DNA from: SP197 sp965242595
GTDB lineage: Bacteria > Pseudomonadota > Alphaproteobacteria > SP197
Length of the DNA stretch: 64,000 bases
Reading direction: 5' to 3'
Assembly: GCA_965242595.1 (NCBI GenBank)
Contig: OZ251464.1
Span: 2,757,535 to 2,821,534 of the forward strand
Position 1 is the first letter of the stretch. Every line of letters begins with the position of its first letter. Of the stretch, positions 17,040 through 26,323 are shown one piece after another. Position numbers and translations under genes: made by a program. The notes below the pieces were generated by a model. The model ran no database searches. It had not been told where the DNA came from and saw only the letters and a list, made by a program, of their open reading frames with translations.

Positions 17040-20000
17040 ATGTATCTGGATCGCCGCCTCTGGGCCTTCGCGCGCGGAATGCGCGGGCGCATCGCCTGGG
17101 CTGCCGTGCTGGCCCTGGCGGCGGTGGCCTTCGGCATCGCCCGCCTGGCGCTGCTGGGCTGGCTGCTGGCGCGGGTGTTCGCAGGCGCGCCGCCCGGCGA
17201 AATCGTGGCCCTGGCGGCGCTGACCGCCGCCGCCATGGCGCTGCGCGGTGCCCTGGAATATGCCCGCACCATGGTCGCCCATACAACCGCCGCCCGCATC
17301 CAGGTGGCGCTGCGGCGGGCGATCCACGACAAGGCCGTGGCCCTGGGGCCGGCCTGGTTCGAGAACCAGCGCAGCGGCGAGCTGGCGCTGGCGGCGGTGG
17401 ACGGGGTGGAGCAGCTGGAGGTCTATTTCGGCGCCTTCATGCCCACCCTGCTGGTCGCCGCGCTAACGCCCATCGTCGCCTTCGCCGCTGTCGCCTTTCT
17501 GGATCCCGTGGTCGCCGCCGTGCTGCTGGCCGCCGCCGTGGTGGCGCTGCTGCTGCCGGCGGCCTTTCACCGCCTGGACCGCAAGGCCAGCCTGGAACGC
17601 GCCGCCGCCTATGGCGATTTCGGCGCCGCCTTTCTGGACGCCCTCCAGGGCCTCGCCACCCTGAAGGCCTTCGGGCAAAGCGGCGCCCGGGGCAAGGCGC
17701 TTGCGCGCCGCGCCCACCGCCTGGCCCAGAGCACGCGCTGGGTCAACGCCACCAACACCTTGGGCCGCGGCATCGCCGATGGGGCGGTCGCCATCGGGGC
17801 GGCGGCGGCGCTGGCGGTGGGCGCCTGGCGGGTCGAGGCGGGCGCGATGGAGATGTCCACCCTGCTGATGGTGCTGATGATGGGGGTGGAGCTGTTCCGC
17901 CCCCTGCGCGAGCTGCGCGCCCAGCTCCACGCCGGCATGATGGGCCAGGCGGCGGCGCAGGCCGTCTTTCGCGTGCTGGACGCCCGCCCGCCCCTGGCCG
18001 AGGCGGCGCCCATGCCGGCCCCGGGCGCCAGCGAGGCGCCGGCCATCGCCTTCCGCCGCGTCTCCTTCGCCTATCCCGGGCGCGAACAGCGGGTGCATGA
18101 AGGCCTCTCCTTCACCGTGGCGGCGGGCGAGCGGGTGGCCGTGGTGGGGCGGTCGGGGGCCGGCAAATCCTCTCTGCTGCGCCTGCTGCTGCGCTTTCAC
18201 GATCCGCAGGCCGGCAGCGTGCGGGTGAACGGGCGCGACCTGCGCCACATGCCGGCCTGCGAACTGCGCGCCCTGGTCGCCGCCGTCGCCCAGGAGCCCT
18301 ACCTTTTTCACGGCAGCATCGCCGACAATCTGCGCTTTGCCCGCCCCCAGGCGACGCCGGCCGAGATGGAGGCCGCCTGCCGCACCGCCCATATCCACGA
18401 TTTCATCGCCTCTCTGCCGGCGGGCTATGCCACCCGCATCGGCGAGCGCGGGCAGCGCCTTTCCGGCGGCCAGCGCCAGCGGCTGGCCATCGCCCGGGCG
18501 TTGCTGGCCGATGCGCCGATCCTGGTGCTGGACGAGGCGCTGTCGTCGGTCGATGGCGAAAACGAGGCCGCCATCGCCGCCGCCCTGGCCCGCGCCACGG
18601 CCGGGCGCACCGTGCTGGTGTTCGCCCACCGCCTTTCCAGCGTGATCGACGCCGATCGCATCCTGGTTCTGGCGGGCGGGCGCATCGTGGAAGAGGGAAG
18701 CCACCATGCGCTGATGGCCGCCGGCGGCGCCTATCGCCGGCTGATGGAGGAACAGGCGCGCTGGGCCGGCGATCACGGCCGGCCGGTCTTCGCCCGGGAT
18801 GCCGCCCCGCCGCCTGCCGACGCCCCGCCCGCCGCCGCCACGGGCGAAAGCGGCGGCGCCATCCTGAGCGCCGGCGCCGGCGGCTGGGCGCGGGCGGCGC
18901 GGGCGCTGTTCGTGCTGTCCAGGGGCGGGCGCCTTGCCATGGCGCTGGCCGTGCTGTGCGGCATCGCCCGGGTGGCGGCCTTCATCGCCGTCGGCGCGCT
19001 TTCGGCCCTGGCGGTGGCCAGGCTGGAGGCCGGGCGTCCGTTCGACGATCTGCTGCCCTGGCTGGCCCTGGCGGCGCCGCTGGCGGGCGCGCTGCACTGG
19101 CTGGAATCCTGGTTCGCCCACGATGTCGCCGCCCGCCAGATGACCGCCATGCGCGAACGCCTGTTCGCCGCCCTGGACAGGCTGGCCCCCGCCTTTCTGC
19201 TGCACCGGCGCAGCGGCGATCTGGCGGCCGTGGCCACCCAGGATATCGAAACCGTGCGCTACTTCTACGGCCACAGCATGGCGCCCGCCCTGGTTTCGCT
19301 GCTGGTGCCGGCGGCGGTGCTGGCGGTGCTGCTTTATGGCGGCTGGCCCATGGCGGCGGCGCTGGCCCCCTTTCTGGCGCTGGTGGCCGTCTCGCCCTTT
19401 CTGCTGCGGCGCCGGCTGGATCGGCTGGGCGGGCGGGCGCGCGAGGCGCTGGGCGCGCTGAACGCCTTCACAGTCGATTCCATCCAGGGCCTGGCCGAAA
19501 TCGCCGCCTTCCGCCAGGGCCGGCCCCGCTCGCTCGCCTTCCAGCGCCTGGCGCGGCGGGTCGAGCGGCTGCGGCTGCCCTTCTTCCGCGATCTCACCCT
19601 TCAGATGGCGCTGCTGGAGGCCGCCACCGGGCTGGGCGGGCTGGCCGTGGTTGCCACCGGCACGGCGCTGGCTCAGGCCGGCGCCCTGGAGGCGCGCCTG
19701 CTGCCGTTTTTCGCGCTGATCGCCATGGCCGCCTTTCTGCCGGTGGCCGAAATCGCCCAGCTGGGCCGTCAGCTGGCCGATACCCTGGGCGCGGCGCGGC
19801 GCCTGCAAGCCATCGAAGATGAACCGGTGGCGGTGGCCGACGGCCCCGGCGCGCCGCCGCCGCCCGCCTCCAGGGGCGCCGCGCTGACGCTGGAACAGGT
19901 TCGCTTCGGCTATCGCGCCCGCGCCCGCCCGGCGCTGGATGGCGTTTCGCTGGCCGTTCCCGCCGGCGCGAAGCTGGCCCTGGTCGGTCCCAGCGGCGCC

Positions 20001-20624
20001 GGCAAAACCACCCTGGCCCATCTGCTGCTGCGCTTCTGGGATCCGGACGCGGGCCGCATCCTGCTGGATGGCGCCGATATCCGCGCCTGGCGCCTGGACG
20101 CGCTGCGCCGCCATATCGCGCTGGTGGCCCAGGATACCTTCCTGTTCGACGATACGCTGAAGGCCAATATTCTGCTGGCCAGGCCCGATGCCAGCCCGGG
20201 CGAGCTCGATGCCGCCATCCGGCGGGCGGCGCTGGCGGATATGGTGGCCGGCCTGCGCCACGGCCTGGAAACCCGCGTCGGCGAGCGTGGGGCGCGCCTT
20301 TCCGGCGGCCAGCGCCAGCGGCTGGCCATCGCCCGGGCCTTTCTGAAGGATGCGCCGGTGCTGGTGCTGGACGAAGCCACCAGCCATCTCGATGCCGCCA
20401 GCGAGGCGGCGGTGCATCGCGCCCTGGCCGATCTGGCGCGGGGCCGCACCACGGTGGTGATCGCCCATCGCCTTTCCACCGTGCGCGATGCCGATCTTAT
20501 CGCCGTTATGGCTGCGGGCCGCATCGTCGAGCGCGGGCGCCATGAGGAATTGGTGGCAAAGGGCGGCGCCTATGCCCGCCTGATCGAAAGCCAGATGGCG
20601 GCGACGGGCGGGGTTGACGCCTAG
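17040..20624 (+). CDS. Tandem-fused ABC exporter (two permease-ATPase halves in one chain)
   Basis: This 1,194-residue inner-membrane protein joins two complete type-1 exporter halves: transmembrane domain (about 15-300), ATPase with GRSGAGKSS near 367 and LSGGQRQRLAIARALL near 473, a Pro/Ala-rich linker around 585-620, then a second transmembrane domain (about 620-915) and ATPase with GPSGAGKTT near 982 and a second LSGGQRQRLAIAR near 1086. Both Walker B regions end in DEA. The pattern resembles CydDC joined head to tail. The substrate is not visible. The ATG spans 17040-17042. Confidence 0.9.
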   Translation: MYLDRRLWAFARGMRGRIAWAAVLALAAVAFGIARLALLGWLLARVFAGAPPGEIVALAALTAAAMALRGALEYARTMVAHTTAARIQVALRRAIHDKAVALGPAWFENQRSGELALAAVDGVEQLEVYFGAFMPTLLVAALTPIVAFAAVAFLDPVVAAVLLAAAVVALLLPAAFHRLDRKASLERAAAYGDFGAAFLDALQGLATLKAFGQSGARGKALARRAHRLAQSTRWVNATNTLGRGIADGAVAIGAAAALAVGAWRVEAGAMEMSTLLMVLMMGVELFRPLRELRAQLHAGMMGQAAAQAVFRVLDARPPLAEAAPMPAPGASEAPAIAFRRVSFAYPGREQRVHEGLSFTVAAGERVAVVGRSGAGKSSLLRLLLRFHDPQAGSVRVNGRDLRHMPACELRALVAAVAQEPYLFHGSIADNLRFARPQATPAEMEAACRTAHIHDFIASLPAGYATRIGERGQRLSGGQRQRLAIARALLADAPILVLDEALSSVDGENEAAIAAALARATAGRTVLVFAHRLSSVIDADRILVLAGGRIVEEGSHHALMAAGGAYRRLMEEQARWAGDHGRPVFARDAAPPPADAPPAAATGESGGAILSAGAGGWARAARALFVLSRGGRLAMALAVLCGIARVAAFIAVGALSALAVARLEAGRPFDDLLPWLALAAPLAGALHWLESWFAHDVAARQMTAMRERLFAALDRLAPAFLLHRRSGDLAAVATQDIETVRYFYGHSMAPALVSLLVPAAVLAVLLYGGWPMAAALAPFLALVAVSPFLLRRRLDRLGGRAREALGALNAFTVDSIQGLAEIAAFRQGRPRSLAFQRLARRVERLRLPFFRDLTLQMALLEAATGLGGLAVVATGTALAQAGALEARLLPFFALIAMAAFLPVAEIAQLGRQLADTLGAARRLQAIEDEPVAVADGPGAPPPPASRGAALTLEQVRFGYRARARPALDGVSLAVPAGAKLALVGPSGAGKTTLAHLLLRFWDPDAGRILLDGADIRAWRLDALRRHIALVAQDTFLFDDTLKANILLARPDASPGELDAAIRRAALADMVAGLRHGLETRVGERGARLSGGQRQRLAIARAFLKDAPVLVLDEATSHLDAASEAAVHRALADLARGRTTVVIAHRLSTVRDADLIAVMAAGRIVERGRHEELVAKGGAYARLIESQMAATGGVDA

Positions 20625-20693
20625 TTGACGCGGGGCGCGAATTGCAGCAGCTTTGTGGCGAATCGGGTGCAGAGCCGAAGGGGGGCGCGAATC

Positions 20694-22138
20694 ATGGACC
20701 GGGTGGCGAGACGGAATTTCCCTTGTAAATCAATGGCTTACCCCCCCCCCCCCCCCCCCGCCGCCTGAGTGAGGGTGGGCCGCCCGGCCGCCGGATTCGC
20801 GCCGCCGCCGCAACCTTCCTCCTGACAACCGCTTTCGCGTTATCCCTCCCGGCCGCTGCCGGGGCAGAGGGCGATTCGCCCGTCCCGTCCCCGGCCTGGG
20901 AGTCGGGCGGCGCGGCCGCCCTGGCCGGCGGCCTGGGGCTGGAAAGCTGCGCCCAGGCGCTGGCCGGGGCCGAGCGGCTGGCGGCGGCCGATTGCGCGGC
21001 AGACAGGGCCTTTCAGCTGGCCCTGGGCCTGGCGCAAAGCCAGGGCCGGGCGCTGTTCGGCCACGGCTTCAGCCTCACCCATCGCATGTCGTTCTCGCCC
21101 TTCGGCGAAGGCCTGGCGGGCGATCTGGATCTGGTGGTGCCGCTGGCCTCCCCGGCCCTGGGCTTTGCCGCCGGCGCTGCCGATGGGGACGCCCCCGGCG
21201 CCCTTTTCTTGCAGCAGGGCGTCACCCGCTGGAGCGACGGCCACGGCTTTCGCCGCAACGATGCCCGCTATGGCGCCGCCTGGCGCTTTGCGCTTTCGGA
21301 TGGCGATGTGCTGGGCGTCTCGGCGCTGATGCAGGAAAACCTGGAACGCGGCCATCGCCGCCTGGTGGCGGGCATCGATTACGACGGGCGCTGGGGCCAT
21401 GGCTGGCTGCAACAGCTGACGCCCACCACCGGCTGGCTGGCGGGCCGCATCGGTTATCGGGAACGGGCGGTGGGCGGCACCCGGCTGGGCCTGGGCCTGG
21501 ATGTCACCGATACCGTCTCGCTGGAGGCCTCGCTTTCCCGCTGGCAGGACGATGGCGACGGCAGGCCGTTCATGGACGGGCGGCTGGGCGCGGCGTGGCG
21601 GCCGCATCCCTGGCTGGGCCTGCGGGCCGGCTGGGGCGGCATCGGCCCGGCCGCAGATACCGGCTCGCTGCAAGTGACGCTGAATGTGCCGTTCGGCGGC
21701 CAGGCGCAGCGTCTGCCGCCCTGGCAGGGGCTGGGGGTGGCCGGCGGCGCGGCGCAGAACACGCCCGATCTGTGGCGCCCGGTGGCGAATGTGGACCGCA
21801 TCCAGACCGTGGAGCGCATCCGCCCGGCGGCGGACCTGGTGGCGTCCGGGCAGGTGGCGGTGCGATTCCTGCAAGAGACCGCCACCACCGGCGAGCGCAT
21901 CGTGCTGGAAGTGACCTTCCCAGAGCCGGTGGTGGGCGATGTGCGGCTGGTGGCGCGTCTGGCGCCCGGCAGCGGCGACAACCCGGCCGTGGCGGGGGTG
22001 GATTATGTGGACCGGCCCTACGAGATCACGGTGCCGGACGGCAGCGCCAGCGGACGGGTGGAGGTGCAGCTGCTGTTCAACCCCGATGTGGAAGCGGGCG
22101 GGCGCACGCTGGCCGTGAAGGCCGCGCTGGCCTCGTGA
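20694..22138 (+). CDS. Inverse autotransporter (invasin/intimin-type) with C-tract frameshift, apparently phase-OFF
   Basis: ATG at 20694 has AAGGGGGG about 8 bases upstream. The frame reads MDRVARRNFPCKSMAY, enters a run of 19 C, and with 19 C stops at TGA 20766 after 24 codons. With 17 or 20 C it joins an open frame that encodes a signal peptide (TFLLTTAFALSLPAAAGA), then an inverse-autotransporter beta-barrel (SFSPFGEGLAGDLDLVV, LQQGVTRWSDGHGFRRND, ERGHRRLVAGIDYDGRWG), and a C-terminal Calx-beta/Ig-like passenger part (GVDYVDRPYEITVPDGS). The ON product would be about 481 residues, in the outer membrane. The third frame also stops at once (TGA 20770). A sequencing error in the tract is the main alternative. 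Confidence 0.72.
20741..20759 (+). repeat. Poly-C tract of 19 bases
   Basis: A pure run of 19 C follows TTA and precedes GCCGCCTGA. It lies 47 bases into the coding start of the inverse-autotransporter gene, where a change of one base switches the frame. This is the position used by slipped-strand phase variation in other bacteria. Confidence 0.9.
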
Positions 22139-22233
22139 CCGCCCGCTAACGCCCAGATCACGCCGACAACCCAGGTTTGGGAACGCGCAACAGAACATCC
22201 CCCCGCAAGGCGGGGGCAGTGGAGACAGAAGCC

Positions 22234-23397
22234 ATGACCGACCGCATCGCCAGGACATTTTCGCTCGCCGCCCTTTGCATCGCCTCGGCCCTGGCGCTGG
22301 CGGCCTGTGGCGGCGGTGGGGGCGGTGGCACAACGCCTGCCGCCAAGCCCGCCCCTGCCACCCCTGGCGATGAGACGAGGGTGATGCCGGCGGCGGATCA
22401 TCCCAATACCCTGGGCGAGGCGCTGGCGATCAGGGCCGGGCAGGCGATCGACGGCAGCATCGCTTCGGCAGACGACAGGGATTTCTTCCGGCTGCCGCTT
22501 AGCGAACCCAGCAGGGTGACGTTCTGGGCAACAGGAGAGGCGGACACCGTGATCGCGCTGCTGGACGAGGACGGCAACGAGCTTGCCACGACGGGCGCAG
22601 CCCCGGCATCGATCAGCGCGGCCGGCGGCGGCGGCAGCGTGGCCGCCAGCGAGGGCAGGGTGAGCGTGAAGACGGGGGCGGAACAGGTGATCGCCCGGGT
22701 GAGCGGCAAGCAGGGCGGCAGCACCGGCGGCTACAGGCTGCATAACCAGTCGGCGAAGAATCGGGCGCCCGTGGTCAGCGGGACTGTCGCGCCGCTGAAC
22801 GTGTCAGCCGGCCAGACGGAGACTGTCCCGCTTGCGAACGCCTTCACAGACCCGGACGGCGACAAGCTTACATACACCGCAAGCGCGCCAGGGGGAATTC
22901 TGACTGTTCGTGTGGAAGGGTCGATCCTGAATGTCGCGCGCATGGACAATGCGAGGCCTGGCTCGGTGAAGATCACGATTACCGCCAGAGATCCTTTCGG
23001 CCTGGGCGTGTCTCGGGAGTTCACCGCCACGATCTCCGCACCCACAACCCAGATGGTTTCCGTTGAAGCGTGCATCAATGCCGCTCGTCGTATCTCTCCT
23101 TTTAGACCGTCATGTCCAACAGGTTATGGCGATAGGCATCGTGTTGACTTTACAAACTCCTGCACTCAGGAGGTGAGTGTCACGTGGAATTGGTATTATC
23201 GTAGTTCCGAAATCGTCGGCGGCGGCATCTCCACCGGATGGTCCACTGGACAAGCCGCCACAATTAAGCCTGGGAGCACACATGATACGGATTCGCTTTG
23301 TACCACCGCTTCGCAACCACCCATCAGATACTGTGTTTACGCCCGTGGTTCCTCCTCCCGTTGCTATGGCGATAACCCACCGTGGAAAAATCTGTGA
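22234..23397 (+). CDS. Surface lipoprotein with PPC-like, cadherin-like and Cys-rich C-terminal parts
   Basis: The 387-residue protein has a lipoprotein signal peptide with lipobox LALAAC (Cys25) followed by a glycine run. Next are a PPC-like beta domain (about 60-180, DDRDFFRLPLSEPSRVTFW and VIALLDEDGNELA) and an Ig/cadherin-like segment (NRAPVVSGTVAP, NAFTDPDGDKLTYTAS). The final 110 residues, about 280-387, contain six cysteines and many aromatic residues and were not recognised. GGAGA precedes the ATG. Base composition drops from about 22.8 kb onward, so the 3' half may be newer than the 5' half. It is probably part of one surface locus with the upstream autotransporter. Confidence 0.72.
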   Translation: MTDRIARTFSLAALCIASALALAACGGGGGGGTTPAAKPAPATPGDETRVMPAADHPNTLGEALAIRAGQAIDGSIASADDRDFFRLPLSEPSRVTFWATGEADTVIALLDEDGNELATTGAAPASISAAGGGGSVAASEGRVSVKTGAEQVIARVSGKQGGSTGGYRLHNQSAKNRAPVVSGTVAPLNVSAGQTETVPLANAFTDPDGDKLTYTASAPGGILTVRVEGSILNVARMDNARPGSVKITITARDPFGLGVSREFTATISAPTTQMVSVEACINAARRISPFRPSCPTGYGDRHRVDFTNSCTQEVSVTWNWYYRSSEIVGGGISTGWSTGQAATIKPGSTHDTDSLCTTASQPPIRYCVYARGSSSRCYGDNPPWKNL

Positions 23398-23413
23398 ACG
23401 GGAGTAAGGAGCC

Positions 23414-24073
23414 ATGAACAGCGACAAACAGAGCAAGTCGGCAAGCGACGGCAAAGAGGATTCAGGGACGAGGTGGCCCTGGTGGGGGCAGCTCCTGCTT
23501 GCCGTGGCTGCGATGGCGACTGCCAGCGGGCTGCTGATCGGCCTACCGGTTCTGAGTGCGGAGATTGCCGGGAATGGCGACGTCGGTGGGCTGACCGTGT
23601 GGGGTCCAATGTTCGCGGTGCTGATCGGTATCACCGCCATGACGATCACCGGCATCTTCGTCTTCATGAGTTTCAGAATCGACCGTGGGGCGAGGTTGGA
23701 GGCGCGAAATGAGGCGCAAGAAGAAATACGAAAATTGTCGGGAACAATATCGAAGACAATAAAAGAGATTGAAGAATGTGCAGATAAAACGAAAGCCAGG
23801 ATAGAGGAAGCCGGAGATGAAGTGGAGCAGAATAGCGAAAACGTCATAAGGAAGACGGAAGAAGACCTCAAAAAAGAGACAGACGCCATAAAAAGTAGGG
23901 CTGAGCGCAGACTGAAGGAGAATGAAACCAAGATCGTCGATGATATGCGAAAAAAGGTTGAAAAAAGGGTTGCTGAAACCAATATCGAGCAGATGGTGGA
24001 AGATGCCAATCGACGAGGCGCCACTGAAAAGCGTGGCTGGTTACGCTGGTTTCGCCGCCCTGACAGGTCGTAG
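23414..24073 (+). CDS. Membrane protein with long coiled coil, unknown function
   Basis: This 219-residue protein has two transmembrane helices (about 27-50 and 65-90), followed by a highly charged Glu/Lys/Arg region (about 95-200) that reads as one long coiled coil. The product ends RGWLRWFRRPDRS. Lysine-rich codon use and lower GC set it apart from flanking genes and suggest acquisition. It follows the lipoprotein by 16 bases, with AAGGAG before the start, and is followed by the OmpA-like gene 12 bases later, so the three are likely co-transcribed. I do not recognise a family. Confidence 0.62.
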   Translation: MNSDKQSKSASDGKEDSGTRWPWWGQLLLAVAAMATASGLLIGLPVLSAEIAGNGDVGGLTVWGPMFAVLIGITAMTITGIFVFMSFRIDRGARLEARNEAQEEIRKLSGTISKTIKEIEECADKTKARIEEAGDEVEQNSENVIRKTEEDLKKETDAIKSRAERRLKENETKIVDDMRKKVEKRVAETNIEQMVEDANRRGATEKRGWLRWFRRPDRS

Positions 24074-24085
24074 GCAAAGGCTTCG

Positions 24086-25135
24086 GTGCCCGGGTTCCTG
24101 GCGATGATCGCGAGTTCATGGCGTTTCGCTCGCCGTCAGTGGCATCGGGCCGGGGATGTGTTTCGCATCTTGACGGTGACGACCCTGGCCGCGTCGGCGT
24201 TGCTTGCCGTTGCGGCGTTCGTCGTTTTTTCATGTATGTGGCCGCCACTGAACGGCAATGAAGAAACCGTCATGACCGTCAAAATAGACAAAGAACAATT
24301 CGATGAGATCAAAGATATCGTCGAGAATGCGACAGAATGGCAGGCGGACATAAGCAGCGAGATCGCGGGCATTCGTTTCGGAGTCGAGGATCTTCGCTCC
24401 GAAGCCGGGGATGTGGTGGTAGCAATCAGGGAACAGGGAGACAGAATCGCCGACGGCATGACGGCAATCACGGAACAGACAGGTAAAATTTCCGACGATG
24501 TGGCGGCAATCGCGGAACAGACGGGCAGGATCGCTGACGGCGTGGCGGCGGTAAGAAAAGGTGGAGACAGAACTCTGCAAGAGGAAGACGAAGTGAGCGA
24601 CCTGCAGAATGGAGGGGGAATCCTGACGAAAGTAGTTTCATCGCCGGAAGGTTGTTCCGACAGCGATGGATGCCTGGGAGAGTTGTATTTCGTTCATGAT
24701 TGGCCGCCGGAACGGGAAAATATATGCAAAGATACGGCAGAGGGCAGAGATATGACAAGGGATTTTTCACAGACGCATATCACAGAGTTGGGCAGCATTG
24801 TCGACAAGCTGAAAGAAAAAGGGCCAGGAAAATTTGTATTGGTTGAGGGATATGCGAGTAATCATGGGGAAAAGGAATTTGTCGAGGGGCCTGTGAGCAA
24901 TCCTGAAAAGGAACAGAATCTCATGCTGTCGCGAAGAAGAGCGGAAATTGTGGCTTGTTATCTCGAACAAGAGTTGATGAACAGAAATGGAGAATCGAAG
25001 TATTGCTTTTCTCATTTCGGTGAGGGTTCCGATGAACACTGGAGGAGCCATTCTGACTCCGATGATTTCAATTACCGAAAGGTGCGAGTCATCCTCAGTG
25101 AGTATGCATGCCCGTCGGGCACAGGAAGAATTTGA
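24086..25135 (+). CDS. Membrane-anchored coiled-coil protein with divergent OmpA-like domain
   Basis: A GTG at 24086, with AAGG ahead, gives 349 residues; an ATG at 24104 is the alternative. One transmembrane helix (about 28-50) is followed by a periplasmic coiled coil with near-repeats (ITEQTGKISDDVAAI, then IAEQTGRIADGVAAV), then a C-terminal domain resembling OmpA/MotB peptidoglycan-binding domains (FVLVEGYASNHGE, LMLSRRRAEIVACYL, NYRKVRVIL). It would tie the inner membrane to the cell wall. The helix lacks the Asp expected of MotB/ExbD-type stators. GC is low, as in the preceding gene. Confidence 0.62.
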   Translation: MPGFLAMIASSWRFARRQWHRAGDVFRILTVTTLAASALLAVAAFVVFSCMWPPLNGNEETVMTVKIDKEQFDEIKDIVENATEWQADISSEIAGIRFGVEDLRSEAGDVVVAIREQGDRIADGMTAITEQTGKISDDVAAIAEQTGRIADGVAAVRKGGDRTLQEEDEVSDLQNGGGILTKVVSSPEGCSDSDGCLGELYFVHDWPPERENICKDTAEGRDMTRDFSQTHITELGSIVDKLKEKGPGKFVLVEGYASNHGEKEFVEGPVSNPEKEQNLMLSRRRAEIVACYLEQELMNRNGESKYCFSHFGEGSDEHWRSHSDSDDFNYRKVRVILSEYACPSGTGRI

Positions 25136-25229
25136 AGGCTGCCACCCGCGCCGTATTTGGAGCGGCGCAGGCCGGACCGGCAGAACACCGGCACAGCCAG
25201 GCAGACGCCATCGCCCGGGCAGCCGAAGA

Positions 25230-25745
25230 TCAGGGAATAAGCTCGGCCGCCGCCACCGCCAGAGCGGCAACGGCGACGATGAACACCATCATGCGCGCGT
25301 CACGCCGCGCATTCGCAGCCTCCTGGCGCGTTTCAAGCGCCCGAATGCGCTCGTCAAGGCGCGCCTCGGACGCCTGGATGCGCTCCTTCAGACGCGCCTC
25401 GGACGCCTGGATGCGCTCCTTCAGGCGCGCCTCGGACGCCTGGATGCGTTCATCCGTGCGCGCCTCGGACGCCTGGATACGTTCGTCCGTGCGCGCCTCG
25501 GACGCCTGGATGCGCTCGTCAAGGCGCGTCTCCAGGAGATCCATGCGCGTCTCCAGAAGGTCCATGCGCCCGTCGATACGGGTCAGCTGCCCGTCGATAC
25601 GGGCGAAACCCGCCTCCAGGTCCGCCTTGCTGGCGGTGGTCTCCGTCACCGCATCGCGCATCGCCTGCGCGTGCGCTTCGGCCTGGTCCACAGCGACGCC
25701 GGCGGTCTTCAGGCGCTGGGCATAGGCGAGGGTGTCGAAGGCCAT
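25230..25745 (-). CDS. DUF1640 (CCDC90/MCUR1-like) coiled-coil membrane protein, copy 1
   Basis: The 171-residue protein begins MAFDTLAYAQRLKTAGV and ends in one transmembrane helix (MMVFIVAVAALAVAAAELIP). The middle holds six 11-residue repeats of the type DERIQASEART, a hendecad right-handed coiled coil, encoded by near-perfect 33-base repeats between about 25330 and 25530. DUF1640 proteins are tail-anchored coiled coils whose bacterial role is unknown; mitochondrial relatives regulate the calcium uniporter. GAGGAG precedes the start. It is a tandem paralogue of the next gene. Confidence 0.82.
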   Translation of the reverse strand: MAFDTLAYAQRLKTAGVAVDQAEAHAQAMRDAVTETTASKADLEAGFARIDGQLTRIDGRMDLLETRMDLLETRLDERIQASEARTDERIQASEARTDERIQASEARLKERIQASEARLKERIQASEARLDERIRALETRQEAANARRDARMMVFIVAVAALAVAAAELIP

Positions 25746-25810
25746 GGCATTGCTCCTCAGCCGTCAGACTAAACCGCCACCCTTCCCGGCGCAAGCCGGG
25801 GGGCCGAAGA

Positions 25811-26239
25811 TCAGGGAATAAGCTCGGCCGCCGCCACCGCCAGAGCGGCAACGGCGACGATGAACACCATCATGCGCGCGTCACGCCGCGCATTCGCAGC
25901 CTCCTGGCGCGTCTCGGACGCCCGAATGCGCTCGTCCATGCGCGTCTCGGACGCCTGGATGCGCTCGTCAAGGCGCGCCTCGGACGCCTGGATGCGCTCG
26001 TCAAGGCGCGCCTCGGACGCCCGAATGCGCTCGTCCATGCGCGTCTCCAGGAGATCCATGCGCGTCTCCAGAAGGTCCATGCGCCCATCGAGGCGGGCAA
26101 AGCCGGACTCCAGGTCCGCCTTGCTGGCGGTGGTCTCCGTCACGGTATCGCGCAGCGCCTGCGCGTGCGCTTCGGCCTGGGCCGCAGCGACGCCGGCGGC
26201 TTTCAGGCGCTGAGCATAGGCGAGGGTATCGAAGGCCAT
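25811..26239 (-). CDS. DUF1640 coiled-coil membrane protein, copy 2
   Basis: This 142-residue paralogue of the downstream gene has the same N-terminus (MAFDTLAYAQRLKAAGV), the same transmembrane tail and fewer 11-residue repeats (about four), so the two copies differ mainly by loss or gain of 33-base units. The start is preceded by AGGAG. The stop lies 65 bases ahead of the start of copy 1 on the same strand. The function is not known. A paired or hetero-oligomeric coiled coil is plausible given the shared register. Confidence 0.82.
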   Translation of the reverse strand: MAFDTLAYAQRLKAAGVAAAQAEAHAQALRDTVTETTASKADLESGFARLDGRMDLLETRMDLLETRMDERIRASEARLDERIQASEARLDERIQASETRMDERIRASETRQEAANARRDARMMVFIVAVAALAVAAAELIP

Positions 26240-26323
26240 GGCATTGCTCCTTAGCCGCCAGACTAAACCGCCACCCTTCCCGGCGCAAGCCGGGGGGTTG
26301 TTGGGGTTGTTGCGGCGGGCGGT

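Larger units (their letters stand above)
25222..26297. repeat. Tandem duplication carrying both DUF1640 genes
   Basis: Two adjacent units, about 25222-25802 and 25802-26297, share nearly identical 3' ends (from GCCGAAGATCAGGGAATAAG), gene bodies and upstream segments. The upstream segment includes a hairpin CCCGGC-GCAA-GCCGGG at 25785-25800 and again at 26279-26294. The units differ in the number of 33-base coding repeats. High identity that includes non-coding flanks points to a recent duplication. Confidence 0.85.

Noticed and set aside
20827..22333. Minus-strand frames over the autotransporter and lipoprotein region as real genes
   Set aside because: The plus strand has signal peptides, lipobox, barrel motifs and ribosome binding sites in order; the minus frames are repetitive His/Gln/Arg-rich shadows.
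23414..25135. A ZorAB or MotAB-type stator pair
   Set aside because: The second protein has an OmpA-like end, but its transmembrane helix lacks the required Asp, the first protein has only two helices, and no ZorC/ZorD/ZorE partner is nearby.
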